A stretch of 61,524 bases of DNA, from positions 1 to 61,524 of the forward strand of contig JAJTGD010000010.1 in NCBI GenBank assembly GCA_021299035.1, given 5' to 3'. How positions within the stretch are numbered: position 1 is the stretch's first letter; the number at the start of each line of letters is the position of its first letter. Shown here piece after piece: positions 7,617 to 16,575 of this stretch. A program made the translations under genes and the position numbers. Below the pieces are notes generated by a model. The model worked only from the letters and a program-made list of their open reading frames with translations. It did not search any database and had not been told where the DNA came from. This stretch comes from Oxalobacteraceae bacterium (GTDB taxonomy: Bacteria > Pseudomonadota > Gammaproteobacteria > Burkholderiales > Burkholderiaceae_D).

Positions 7617-9053
7617 ATGAATAATCCTGTCATCCATTATCCGATTTCAAGCAAACAGTCACTACGCCGACGTTCCGCAGTAGTCGCGCTGTCCATCGCT
7701 ACACTATGTGCGCTCGCTGCCCTGCTTCTACCGGTGGTATCTCAGTCTCAGGTGACGCGCTCGGCACCAAAACCGATCCCTCCGAACGAGGCCTATCTGC
7801 AGCCGGTGCCCGGTCTTTCGCATGGCGAGTTACGGAAATTTCGTGCAGGCGAAAAACAATTCAAAGCGCCTTGGGTCGTGTTCCCATTGCTCGGTGGCGA
7901 GTGGGGTCTCGGACCAACCTTTCTTGCCAACTCTTGTGTTGGCTGCCATGTACAAGCCGGACGAGGTCGCACCTTCGATGAACCTGGTGCAATCGCATTC
8001 CAACAACTGCTTCGACTATCTGTCCCCGGCGAAGGGCCCGATGGCGGACCGCTTCCACACCCAAACTATGGCGACCAGTTGCAAGTATTCGGTGTCAATG
8101 TCGGCTTGAAAGAAAACCTCAAGCCCGGTGAAGCAGAGTTGTACATAGACTGGGTACCGTTCACGGTCAAGCTGCCTGATGGCACTGCGGTTGAACTCCG
8201 CAAACCGTCGGTACGTGTTGAAAAACCTAATTTTGGGCCGATTGATGATTCAGTACTAACTTCACTGCGTAACACGCAGGTGGTGTTTGGTGCCGGGTAT
8301 CTGGAGGCAGTGACCGAAGAAGATATTCTCGCACTGGCCAAACTGCAGCAATCACAAGGCCTGAATGGGCGACCGAATTATGTGCGTGACGATATTAACA
8401 AGCGTACCGTAATTGGACGATTTGGCTGGAAGGCAAATCAGCCCTCGATAAAACAACAGATCGCGGCGGCCTTCCATGGTGATATGGGCGTGACCTCATC
8501 GCTCTACATCGAAGAAAACTGTCCGCCAATACAAACATTATGCCGTGCTATGCCGCCCGGGAATAAACCCGAGTTGCTTGATTACTCTTGGGATGAACTG
8601 CATTTCTGGCAGTTGGCACTCGATGCCCCTGCACCTCGCAATCAAGAGGATGCTCAGGTGATCCGCGGCGGGCAGCTATTCACCCAAGCGCGTTGCGCGC
8701 AATGCCATGTCCCCGAACTCCGCACCGGCGATTTCCCGGCATTACAGCAAATTTCGAAAAAGACTTTCCGCGCCTATACGGACCTGCTGCTGCATGACAT
8801 GGGGCCTGGTCTAGCAGATGGCCGTCCTGATTTTAAAGCCGGCCCTCGTGATTGGCGAACTGCGCCGCTGTGGGGTATCGGTTTATCAGCGCAGGTGAAT
8901 GGTAGTACCCACCTGCTACATGATGGCCGCGCCCGAAACGTGCTGGAAGCGATTCTCTGGCATGGCGGTGAGGCGCAAGCATCGCGCGATCTGTTTGCAG
9001 GCTTTTCCAAACAAGAGCGCGAGGATTTGATCGCCTTCGTCAACTCGCTATAA
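7617..9053 (+). CDS. Di-haem oxidoreductase (DHOR, thiol-oxidoreductase-like)
   Basis: 478-residue exported c-type cytochrome of the DHOR family. A hydrophobic N-terminal segment (ALSIATLCALAALLLPVV) acts as signal or anchor. Two haem-binding motifs are visible: CVGCH near residue 108 and CAQCH about two thirds along. The C-terminus HDGRARNVLEAILWHGGEA is characteristic of this family, which resembles MauG-like peroxidases in the C-terminal half. It probably transfers electrons in the periplasm; the physiological partner is unknown. The ATG at 7617 has only a weak ribosome site. A run of small genes follows closely on the same strand, starting 9 bases after its stop. Confidence 0.88.
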   Translation: MNNPVIHYPISSKQSLRRRSAVVALSIATLCALAALLLPVVSQSQVTRSAPKPIPPNEAYLQPVPGLSHGELRKFRAGEKQFKAPWVVFPLLGGEWGLGPTFLANSCVGCHVQAGRGRTFDEPGAIAFQQLLRLSVPGEGPDGGPLPHPNYGDQLQVFGVNVGLKENLKPGEAELYIDWVPFTVKLPDGTAVELRKPSVRVEKPNFGPIDDSVLTSLRNTQVVFGAGYLEAVTEEDILALAKLQQSQGLNGRPNYVRDDINKRTVIGRFGWKANQPSIKQQIAAAFHGDMGVTSSLYIEENCPPIQTLCRAMPPGNKPELLDYSWDELHFWQLALDAPAPRNQEDAQVIRGGQLFTQARCAQCHVPELRTGDFPALQQISKKTFRAYTDLLLHDMGPGLADGRPDFKAGPRDWRTAPLWGIGLSAQVNGSTHLLHDGRARNVLEAILWHGGEAQASRDLFAGFSKQEREDLIAFVNSL

Positions 9054-9062
9054 GCATCGCCC

Positions 9063-9278
9063 ATGACGCTTAAATCTCGTCAGAAGATTGTTTATTTCTC
9101 CCTGGCGTTTGTGATGTACCTGCTGTTTCGGCATTTGCTCGGCCCAAAATTTGGGCTGGAGGGAATTTGGCTGACGATCGCTGCCTATGTATTTGCACTA
9201 ATTTTTCCGAGTATCTATTTGTACCGCCTTTGGGCGGCGTCTCGACAACCGACCACGATGGAGGAGCCTCACCCATGA
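9063..9278 (+). CDS. Small membrane protein
   Basis: 71-residue protein with two hydrophobic stretches (IVYFSLAFVMYLLF and IWLTIAAYVFALIFPSIYLY) and polar ends, so probably a two-span inner-membrane protein. It starts nine bases after the di-haem oxidoreductase gene and its stop overlaps the next start as ATGA, which supports real translation within an operon. Family not recognised. Confidence 0.6.
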   Translation: MTLKSRQKIVYFSLAFVMYLLFRHLLGPKFGLEGIWLTIAAYVFALIFPSIYLYRLWAASRQPTTMEEPHP

Positions 9279-9649
9279 AAAAACTAATAATGGGATTACT
9301 ACTGGCCTCCAATGTGGCCCACGCCGACTGGGTCATGTACGGTGACAATGGCAAGGCTGAGTTTTACTACGACGACAAGACGATTATTGCTAATGGTGCC
9401 ACCGTATCCGTCTGGGAAATGCTGAGCTACAGCTTTCCTTTGAATGGCGTTCAATCCAACCGTTCGCATAAAGAGTACAAATGCGAAGCGCGTGAATTTC
9501 GCAATCTTGAAGGTGAGTTTTTCTCAGAGCCTTATCTCAAGGGCAACAAGGTCAGTAGCGGGGCTGACCGTGAAGACGAATGGCGGCCAGTCGTCGAAGG
9601 TACTCGCAACAATGAGTTGATGGATATCGTGTGTGGTAAACGGAGCTGA
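9275..9649 (+). CDS. Exported protein resembling surface-adhesin protein E
   Basis: 124-residue protein with a clear signal peptide (MKKLIMGLLLASNVAHA). The mature part begins DWVMYGDNG and contains YYDDKTI and EYKCEAREF, a layout seen in the protein-E/CNP1-like family of small beta-sheet exported proteins; two cysteines could pair. The start at 9275 overlaps the preceding stop codon and is favoured over an upstream in-frame start because it yields the signal peptide. A second protein of the same general type is encoded at 22003. Function unknown. Confidence 0.7.
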   Translation: MKKLIMGLLLASNVAHADWVMYGDNGKAEFYYDDKTIIANGATVSVWEMLSYSFPLNGVQSNRSHKEYKCEAREFRNLEGEFFSEPYLKGNKVSSGADREDEWRPVVEGTRNNELMDIVCGKRS

Positions 9650-9651
9650 AA

Positions 9652-10173
9652 GTGCTTGATCTCGGCTTGACCAAATTAGCGCTAATTGGCGGGGTTGCCT
9701 TGATAGTGATTGGTCCCGAGCGTTTACCTACTGTCGCGCGGGTGGCGGGACGTCTTTACGGCAAGTTGCAAGGCTATCTCTCATTGCTCAAAACTGAAGT
9801 CAATCAACAGATACTGACAGAGAAGCTCAAGGAGCAGATGCAGCAGCAGTCCAAAGACGTTTTCAATGCCGTAAACCCAATGGAAGAGCTGCGCTCAGTA
9901 GCAGACGATATCGCTGAAGCCGAACGCGATTTCAGCCGCGAGATCGTTGCTGCGAATCGCTCATTTGGCACGGTTAACGACCCTGATACCCCGCTTTTAC
10001 CCGATGCGCTACGCAGTAAACAACGTCGGTTTCAACAAAAAAAACGACGTGGCATGTCGGGGCCACCTGTCTGGTTCCAGCGCAGCCAGCAGCGTAGTGC
10101 GCGACTTATTTCCATGGCAGGTCGACAAGCGCGGCAGCATACCCTACGGTTTTCTCAGGAAAGTAAAGGTTGA
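9652..10173 (+). CDS. tatB: Stand-alone TatB-like protein
   Basis: 173-residue protein with the TatB layout: a very short N-terminus, one transmembrane helix (LALIGGVALIVIGPERLP), an amphipathic helix, and a long charged tail. The IGPERLP hinge and MLDLGLTKLALIG start match betaproteobacterial TatB, including Lys at position 8. TatB is a receptor subunit of the twin-arginine translocase together with TatA and TatC, but neither is encoded next to it here. The GTG start at 9652 follows GGAG and lies two bases after the previous stop. It could be the sole TatB, displaced from tatABC, or a second copy for a local substrate. Confidence 0.8.
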   Translation: MLDLGLTKLALIGGVALIVIGPERLPTVARVAGRLYGKLQGYLSLLKTEVNQQILTEKLKEQMQQQSKDVFNAVNPMEELRSVADDIAEAERDFSREIVAANRSFGTVNDPDTPLLPDALRSKQRRFQQKKRRGMSGPPVWFQRSQQRSARLISMAGRQARQHTLRFSQESKG

Positions 10174-10176
10174 AAC

Positions 10177-10581
10177 ATGAACATGCTCTGGCGATTCACT
10201 CTTGGGATGATGTTGTCACTAATCTCGGTTGTAGCGAGTGCGCAATCAGTCGACTTTGTCGAGCCACGCGATGGCGATACCGTACCGACCACATTTACTC
10301 TCAAATTCAAGGTAGATGGCATGCGCGTTGCGCCTGTCAGCGACAAACGCGAAGGTGTCGGTCATTTCCATGTATTGATCGACGCCAGAGACATCGAGCC
10401 CGGCTACGTCATCCCAAATGACAATCAACACAAGCACTTCGACAAGGGTCAAACCGAAAGCCTGATGTTTCTGCAGCCCGGTAAATACAAACTGACCCTG
10501 CAGTTCGCCGATAGCGCTCATCGCTCATTCGGCGAAAAAATGCGCAAGACCATCAATATCACAGTCGAGGGCGAAAAATAG
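10177..10581 (+). CDS. Exported DUF4399-type protein
   Basis: 134-residue protein with signal peptide (WRFTLGMMLSLISVVASA) and a mature domain starting VDFVEPRDGDTVPTTF, with GHFHVLID and a late QFADSAHRSFG segment. This is the pattern of DUF4399 beta-sandwich proteins, which are found in the periplasm and lack an established function. It follows the TatB-like gene by three bases and closes the small-gene run begun by the di-haem oxidoreductase. Confidence 0.72.
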   Translation: MNMLWRFTLGMMLSLISVVASAQSVDFVEPRDGDTVPTTFTLKFKVDGMRVAPVSDKREGVGHFHVLIDARDIEPGYVIPNDNQHKHFDKGQTESLMFLQPGKYKLTLQFADSAHRSFGEKMRKTINITVEGEK

Positions 10582-10773
10582 ATGGACAGAGGTACCGCAG
10601 ATATCCGCTCAAGTCTGCCAAGGCACCTCCAGTAACATCGAAGCACCGTATATCAGCACTCAGACCCCGACAGCATCGTTGAGCACTAAAGCTTTTGTTG
10701 ATTTTTCGTGGTCTAGCATGAACGCCTTTACACTAACCTCCGTATCTGACTAACCAGGTCAAGGCGTTAGCAA

Positions 10774-11634
10774 ATGAGTGTGCACAGCTACCAGGAAGAT
10801 CAACTGTTCGAGCTAACAGCGCCTGACGGTAATCGCATAGTGCGTATTTGGCAGGCAGACACTACCGAGGTTGTGATCCTTGGCATTCATGGCGGCATGT
10901 CGCACTCAGGCGATTATGAGACGGTTGGCAGCTATTTCAAACAGCACCGGATGACCACCATCAGCTTTGATCTTTATGGTCATGGCCGTAACAAGCTCAT
11001 CGATATTCCCCGCTTTGACGTGTTCATCGATGATGTGGTTCGGATGCTGGAGTGGGTACGCGCAAAATATCCGCAAACGCCTTTGTTTATCGTGGGGCAT
11101 TCGATGGGCGCGCTGATTGCAAGCCATCTCGTGCTCTCCAACAAACTATTACCGTATGCCGTGTCTGGTGTAGCGCTATCGTCGCCTTACTACGCCAACG
11201 GTATCCCGGTACCGCCGTGGATGATTCCTTTATCGCGCTGGCTAGCGAAGTTGTTCCCGACTGCGAAAGTGCCGATGGAAGATCTGACGCGTTGGCTGAC
11301 CCATGACCGCGAGATCACCGAGCGACACATTGCGGATTCATTGTTACAGCGGCGCGGCACTGACGCCAGTATGCGTTTCGGGCGTAGCCTGCTAGATGCG
11401 CAGGCGGCGCTGCAAGGTGATTTGAGCGGGTGGAATTTGCCGGTATTCGCGGTCGTTGCGGGTGATGATCGTCTGGCGAACGCATCGGTGAGTAAGGCCA
11501 TGCTGCGTACCATCCCAGCTGCACTGCTCGAATTGCAGGTATTCGCGCAGAATTATCACGAGAACTTCAACGAAGTGAACCGCGAGGTAATTTTTTCAGG
11601 GATGTTGCGCTGGATGCGCTCGGTCCAGCGTTGA
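10774..11634 (+). CDS. Alpha/beta hydrolase, monoacylglycerol-lipase/serine-aminopeptidase type
   Basis: 286-residue cytosolic alpha/beta hydrolase (Hydrolase_4 type). The oxyanion segment GIHGGMSHSGDY and the nucleophile elbow GHSMGA are clear; VVAGDDRLA and NYHENFNE supply the likely acidic and histidine members of the triad. Similar enzymes cleave monoacylglycerols or lysophospholipids; the substrate here is not determined. It converges on the lytic transglycosylase gene, with 28 bases between the stops and no clear terminator. Confidence 0.82.
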   Translation: MSVHSYQEDQLFELTAPDGNRIVRIWQADTTEVVILGIHGGMSHSGDYETVGSYFKQHRMTTISFDLYGHGRNKLIDIPRFDVFIDDVVRMLEWVRAKYPQTPLFIVGHSMGALIASHLVLSNKLLPYAVSGVALSSPYYANGIPVPPWMIPLSRWLAKLFPTAKVPMEDLTRWLTHDREITERHIADSLLQRRGTDASMRFGRSLLDAQAALQGDLSGWNLPVFAVVAGDDRLANASVSKAMLRTIPAALLELQVFAQNYHENFNEVNREVIFSGMLRWMRSVQR

Positions 11635-11662
11635 GCCCGAAGCGCTGAACTTGTTAGGCGGC

Positions 11663-12994
11663 TCAGCGCGCAGCGGTGCGGCGGGCGCGGGTTGACGGCT
11701 TGCTGCGGGACTCGCGGCTGCCGGCTCGGGCGCCACGACGAGCGCCACCTTCGGACACCAGACCAAGTACCGCGTTGTCGGCAATATCGGCACCAATCTC
11801 TGCAGCCTCGATGCTGGTTTTCGGCACGATTAGCGTCGAGCCTGCAGTCGGTTGCATGTTGGGTGGAATCGCATTAGCGTCACGAATGATCTGCGGGGTG
11901 GTTTTGAATCGTGTCGCGATGGTCTCGATACGCTCACGTGCTGCGGAGATTTTGAGCGAAGTCCAGCTCGACAGCGTACGCGTCCACGTGGAGAGATTTG
12001 CTTTGAAACGCTCAGCGTTGAAATGCGGCAGCAGGATCTGGGTGTCAGCACTACCGGTGATCACCGGGCGATTGAATTGGGGATTCAAGGCCTTAAACTC
12101 TTCCAGCGGCATCTCTGCCAACTCTGCGGCCAGCTTGATGTCAATATCGCGGGTTTTTTTGACCGACGTAAAGTACGGCTGGTCATCAATCTCCGGCAAG
12201 CGAATCTGGTGTTGCGATGGTAGCGCAACGATATTTTTTACTGCCTGCAGCTTAGGGAAGTAATTGCGGGTTTCCGCCGGCATGTAAGCCGACAGGCTGA
12301 TGTAATCCGTGCCCTTGCCCGCTGCGCGTGCGCGGTTGATCGCCTTGCGGACAGAACCCTCACCCCAGTTGTAGGCGGCAAGCGCCAGCTGCCAGTCGCC
12401 AAACATGTCGTGCAACTGCTGCAGATAACTGAGCGCGGCATTGGTGGAGGCCACCACATCACGACGCTCATCACGGAATGCGTTCTGCTTCAGGTTGTAG
12501 CGTAAACCGGTACTCGGTATGAACTGCCACATGCCCGCCGCTTTCGCATGTGAATAAGCGTTCGGGTTAAAACCTGACTCGATCACTGGCAACAGCGCCA
12601 GCTCGGTCGGCATGCCACGCTTTTCCAGCTCTTGCACAACATAAAACAAATAGCGTGAAGCGCGCAGACCCAGGCGCTCGAAAGCCTCAGGACGAGCAGC
12701 GTAGGCGGCGGTGTGCTTGGACACCAGCGGACTGCTCATCTCTTGAATACTGAACCCTTTGCGGATGCGCTCCCACAGATCACCCTGGCCAGCTGCCAGC
12801 GGCTCAAGTGGGAAATCTTCGTCATTGATGCCTAGCACCGGCATGACCGCCACCCGCGCCTCGGTGCGGGTGTAGCTGCTGCTATCTGCACCAAGTACAG
12901 GATCGAGGGGCGCAGCAGCAGGCGTCGCCGCATACGAAGCGGACGAGGCGAACAGAGCGGCACACAGCCAAGCGATAGGTGTCTTGGGGAACAT
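11663..12994 (-). CDS. mltD: Membrane-bound lytic murein transglycosylase with LysM
   Basis: 443-residue exported enzyme that cleaves peptidoglycan glycan strands non-hydrolytically. A signal peptide (AWLCAALFASSASYA) is followed near residue 140 by the SLT/MltD catalytic block LLPVIESGFNPNAYSHAKAA, whose Glu is the expected catalytic acid, and AGMWQFIPSTG. The C-terminal third contains a LysM-like segment (RIETIATRFKTTPQIIRDAN) and a very basic Arg/Ser-rich tail. No lipobox cysteine is seen at the signal peptide, unlike E. coli MltD. Start ATG at 12994. Confidence 0.88.
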   Translation of the reverse strand: MFPKTPIAWLCAALFASSASYAATPAAAPLDPVLGADSSSYTRTEARVAVMPVLGINDEDFPLEPLAAGQGDLWERIRKGFSIQEMSSPLVSKHTAAYAARPEAFERLGLRASRYLFYVVQELEKRGMPTELALLPVIESGFNPNAYSHAKAAGMWQFIPSTGLRYNLKQNAFRDERRDVVASTNAALSYLQQLHDMFGDWQLALAAYNWGEGSVRKAINRARAAGKGTDYISLSAYMPAETRNYFPKLQAVKNIVALPSQHQIRLPEIDDQPYFTSVKKTRDIDIKLAAELAEMPLEEFKALNPQFNRPVITGSADTQILLPHFNAERFKANLSTWTRTLSSWTSLKISAARERIETIATRFKTTPQIIRDANAIPPNMQPTAGSTLIVPKTSIEAAEIGADIADNAVLGLVSEGGARRGARAGSRESRSKPSTRARRTAAR

Positions 12995-13203
12995 AGATTT
13001 GGAGCTAGCGGCCTGTTGTCAAAAAATTATTATTGCCGGAGCAGGGCCGCAGAGTTTATTGGATATTAATAACCAACGTCAAGTTTTGATCGGCAGTAGT
13101 CACAGATTCCTGAATAGTCGATTCGGCAATTGTTTGCCACAAATCCCGGATTACTCAGGTTTTATGCGAGAACTGGGGGTATTCAGGTCCGCCAGCCGGG
13201 TTT

Positions 13204-14622
13204 TCAGCGTCGCTCAGGCAACGGGTTCATTGGCGCGGCGGGAAGGCCGGATTTCCAGCCGAGCGCGTCGGCCAGTTCCTGCGCCAGCCGCTGATAGCCA
13301 GGCAGTGTGAAATGGGTGAGATCGCGCGCCATTAAGGGCGGATTGGCCAGCATCCATTGGTAGGCGGCCCCTGCCCCGCCCATCGCGCTCTGCATGCTCC
13401 ATGCGCTGCAGCCATAGCGACCCCCAATGCGCTGCTGCATGTGGAATATCTTCTCGTGGATGTGAGAGAACCGCAGCAGGCTGGCAGACAAGCTGCTGTC
13501 ACGCTCGCCAGCACCCGCGCGTCGGCCCACTTTTTTGCGGGATTTGGGTAATAGTACGCCGCGGTCACCCGGCGCGATCAGTACACAGCGCGCTGTCGGG
13601 AACACTGCACGCATATTCTGCAGCGCGGCCTCAAGCATATGCGCATAGCCAGCTGCATCAAACGGACGCGCGTTACCTTCATTGGTGCCGAACTCCAGCA
13701 TCACCATCTCGTAAGAACCTGCATCGAAATAACGGCTGAAATAGGCGGGGTCCAGCTGCTGCCAGGCGCGCATGGTGGCACCCGGAATACCAAAAGCATC
13801 CAGTACCGCCGCCGGTGGCTCGCGGTAATTGAGCTTCAGGCCGTGCAGTATCAGCGGTGACTGTGCACGTAACTTCAACACCGAGATCGGCCCATCCGTT
13901 GCGCTGATGCTGACACGACCGAATGCGTCATCTGCTTCGAGTGAGATTCGGGCCTCGGGACCGCCATCGACACTGATCACTACGCTTGCATCGCTCTGGC
14001 TCGCGTTGAAAAACAATTCCACACGCTCGACCTCTGCCTCACCTGCTTGGTTGCGCAGATCCAGCCAAAGGTAGGCGCCCTGCTCGGCTTGTAGCGCGTT
14101 CAAACCAATCCCTGTCGGCACGCGAAGGGTACGGCTGCTGTAGGCGAGTTCGGATTTCCAGCCATCCATACAAAAGCGGCGCAGAGGCAGAATCACACCC
14201 GCGCGCCCCATGGTCAGCGGCAAAAACGCGATGCGCGGACGAACACCCTGCGCACCCAGAATGCGCCGCAATTCGGCCGCAAAAGAACCTGCTGCGAGAT
14301 GACTGTCGCCCCAGATCGCGATGCGCCGCGGGATCGGGGCAGACTCATCAAGACGCTCCGGCGTTGGGTTTGATGCACGCGGCAGCGCGCCGATCTGATC
14401 CAACTCCTCGGCATCGGGCGGCTCGAGTTCTTCAACGGGCGGGGGGCGGCGTTGTCCCGCGCCTGGCTTGAGCGGGCAACGCACGTCGCCAACTTGCTGA
14501 CCACTTTGCAAGTTGAAGTGCCGAGCGCTTGGCTCGGCAATCGCGCGTTCTGACATCAACCCGTACAAAGCCACAGCCGAGAGTAGCGCCGGCATCAGGC
14601 GCCAGTAGACAGCTTGGCGCAT
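13204..14622 (-). CDS. SGNH/GDSL-like exported hydrolase or acetyl-transfer partner
   Basis: About 472 residues with an N-terminal hydrophobic segment (LMPALLSAVALYGLM). IAIWGDSHLAAGSF carries the GDS(H) nucleophile of the SGNH fold and MLEFGTNEGN the family Asn block; DLTHFTLPGYQRLA supplies the C-terminal Asp-x-x-His pair. The chosen ATG at 14622 lies beside the end of the upstream acyltransferase gene, two bases beyond its stop codon; a longer upstream frame is open but would read inside that gene. Pairing with an OafA-like acyltransferase suggests O-acetylation of a surface polysaccharide or peptidoglycan. Substrate unknown. Confidence 0.75.
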   Translation of the reverse strand: MRQAVYWRLMPALLSAVALYGLMSERAIAEPSARHFNLQSGQQVGDVRCPLKPGAGQRRPPPVEELEPPDAEELDQIGALPRASNPTPERLDESAPIPRRIAIWGDSHLAAGSFAAELRRILGAQGVRPRIAFLPLTMGRAGVILPLRRFCMDGWKSELAYSSRTLRVPTGIGLNALQAEQGAYLWLDLRNQAGEAEVERVELFFNASQSDASVVISVDGGPEARISLEADDAFGRVSISATDGPISVLKLRAQSPLILHGLKLNYREPPAAVLDAFGIPGATMRAWQQLDPAYFSRYFDAGSYEMVMLEFGTNEGNARPFDAAGYAHMLEAALQNMRAVFPTARCVLIAPGDRGVLLPKSRKKVGRRAGAGERDSSLSASLLRFSHIHEKIFHMQQRIGGRYGCSAWSMQSAMGGAGAAYQWMLANPPLMARDLTHFTLPGYQRLAQELADALGWKSGLPAAPMNPLPERR

Positions 14623-14623
14623 C

Positions 14624-16531
14624 TCAGTAACGGCAGGGAACCACGTGCAAAGCATGTGCGGCCTTGCCGCTGACATGGCGAACGCCTGCAGCGCGCACGA
14701 TTTCTGCACTCAGCGTTTGTATGCCCTTGCCTGAGAGGTGCACACGGTCGGCGGCGAAGTAATCATTGCGTCGACGGCTAATAGCATTCCAGTCGATCAC
14801 TTTGACGTTGGCGTACTCATTGCTGATTTGCGCGAGCATGGCATTGTTCGGGCCTTCCCAGCGACGCGGCGCCTTGACGTTGATGAGGATGACTTTGCGG
14901 TCTCGCAAATGTGACAGCACATCACGCAAAGATCGCTCACCCACAAACCCATTGGTCCCAAGGTGAATGACCACCGTATTGGCCAGCATCTGGCGCGACT
15001 TCAAATCTAATACCCGTACCAAGCCGCCGCGAATTTGACGCCCGACTGCAACATCAATCTCGACGCCGTCGATACGCCGCAGCAGATGCTCGGAAGCGCC
15101 AAGCAGTACTGAGTCGCCGATCACAGTCAATTGTGGCGGTGGCAGCTTGTCGCTCACGGTTGATACTGAACGGCCGCAGGCCGCTCGCAGCGTTCGATAG
15201 GGACGCACTGCTACAGGCTGATCCATCGAACGCTCGCTGCTAGTGTCATGCTCAACCGCGACCGATTCGATACCGATCACGGGCGGTGGCGCAGGACGAA
15301 CCAGTACGACGACTAACACGGCCGCCGCCATTGCCGAACCGGTGTAAAGATAGCCGAGGTAAGCACTACGCCGCTGCTTCGCCCACTCGAACAATGTGCC
15401 GCTACGGATCGGCTGTTCGACATAGCGATAAGACAGTTCTGCCGCAATACCCGTCAGCACTAAGCGCACCACAGATTGCAGCAACGGATGATCGGGTAGT
15501 TCAAACTCGGGACGCAACAGCACGTAAATCGGCCAGTGCCACAAGTAAAGCGCGTAGGAGCGTTTGCCTAACCAAACCAAGGGAGGCTGACTGAGCCAGC
15601 GCGGTAATGAACCACTCGATTGGGTTGCAGCGAACAGCAAAACGACACTGAGCAGTACAAACACGATGAAGCCGCCCCGGTAGAGCCAAAGACTGCTCTC
15701 GCCACTGAGCAGCATGGCCCCCAACAGCAACGCCAAGGCACACATACCGAGCCAGTCGATACGCGTAGCAGGTGCCTGGCCCCAGGGTGAAACAGTTGCC
15801 GGTGTTTGACTTGGCTGCGCGATGCGCCGTGCTCGCGGGTCCCACAGGGCTGCCAAGGCCGCGCCTGCAAACAATCCGAACGCATGGGTATCGGTACCAA
15901 GGTAGGCGCGACTAGGATCGACTGCCTCCGGGAATCCGCGCTGTATCGACAACAAGATCATCCATGCGCCGGATAGCAGCATCAGCCCGAGCGCAAACCA
16001 ATGTAGTCGCAGACGTTGTCCGGTACGCAAAATCGCAAGTAGTGCCAGTGGCCAGAAGATATAGAACTGCTCTTCAATCGCAAGTGACCACAGATGCTGC
16101 AACAAGGGCGGACGACCGCTGATCTCAAAGTAAGACTGCTCAGAGAAAATTTGCCACCAGTTGGAGACGTAGAAGAACGCAGGCAGCGCATCAATGCGCG
16201 TGCGACGGATCGCATCCGGCGCAAAACACTCGACCAGCAGTACGCATAGCAGTAGCAGTGCCACCACCGCCGGGAACAAGCGGCGCGCGCGGCGGATATA
16301 GAACTCGCGCAGCGAGATACGCTGGTCGCGCTCATACTCGCGCAGCAGTTGCGAGGTGATCAGAAAGCCCGACAGAACGAAGAAAAGATCAACGCCGAGA
16401 AAACCAGCGCTGAAGAAGCCCTGCAGGTCGAGGTGATAGAAGAGAACGGCGAGCACCGCGATGGCGCGCACGCCATCGAGTCCAGGCAAGTAATCGGCTC
16501 TGCTGGTTGCTCGATACACCATTGAATTCAC
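14624..16531 (-). CDS. OafA/YrhL-type acyltransferase-3 with C-terminal SGNH domain
   Basis: 635-residue integral membrane protein. The N-terminal ~390 residues form an acyltransferase-3 domain: LPGLDGVRAIAVLAVLFYHL holds the conserved Arg and His, GVDLFFVLSGFLIT the Glu/Ser-type motif, and about ten hydrophobic spans follow. The C-terminal part carries an SGNH-like segment (LTVIGDSVLLGA, HLGTNGF, DRVHLSGKG). Such fusions move acetyl groups across the membrane onto O-antigen or other envelope glycans. The downstream neighbour is a separate SGNH-like protein, probably translated as a coupled pair. Confidence 0.88.
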   Translation of the reverse strand: MNSMVYRATSRADYLPGLDGVRAIAVLAVLFYHLDLQGFFSAGFLGVDLFFVLSGFLITSQLLREYERDQRISLREFYIRRARRLFPAVVALLLLCVLLVECFAPDAIRRTRIDALPAFFYVSNWWQIFSEQSYFEISGRPPLLQHLWSLAIEEQFYIFWPLALLAILRTGQRLRLHWFALGLMLLSGAWMILLSIQRGFPEAVDPSRAYLGTDTHAFGLFAGAALAALWDPRARRIAQPSQTPATVSPWGQAPATRIDWLGMCALALLLGAMLLSGESSLWLYRGGFIVFVLLSVVLLFAATQSSGSLPRWLSQPPLVWLGKRSYALYLWHWPIYVLLRPEFELPDHPLLQSVVRLVLTGIAAELSYRYVEQPIRSGTLFEWAKQRRSAYLGYLYTGSAMAAAVLVVVLVRPAPPPVIGIESVAVEHDTSSERSMDQPVAVRPYRTLRAACGRSVSTVSDKLPPPQLTVIGDSVLLGASEHLLRRIDGVEIDVAVGRQIRGGLVRVLDLKSRQMLANTVVIHLGTNGFVGERSLRDVLSHLRDRKVILINVKAPRRWEGPNNAMLAQISNEYANVKVIDWNAISRRRNDYFAADRVHLSGKGIQTLSAEIVRAAGVRHVSGKAAHALHVVPCRY

Positions 16532-16575
16532 AAGAAAATATCACCCGGATTATAGAAACAATTTCCCCAGAGGAA

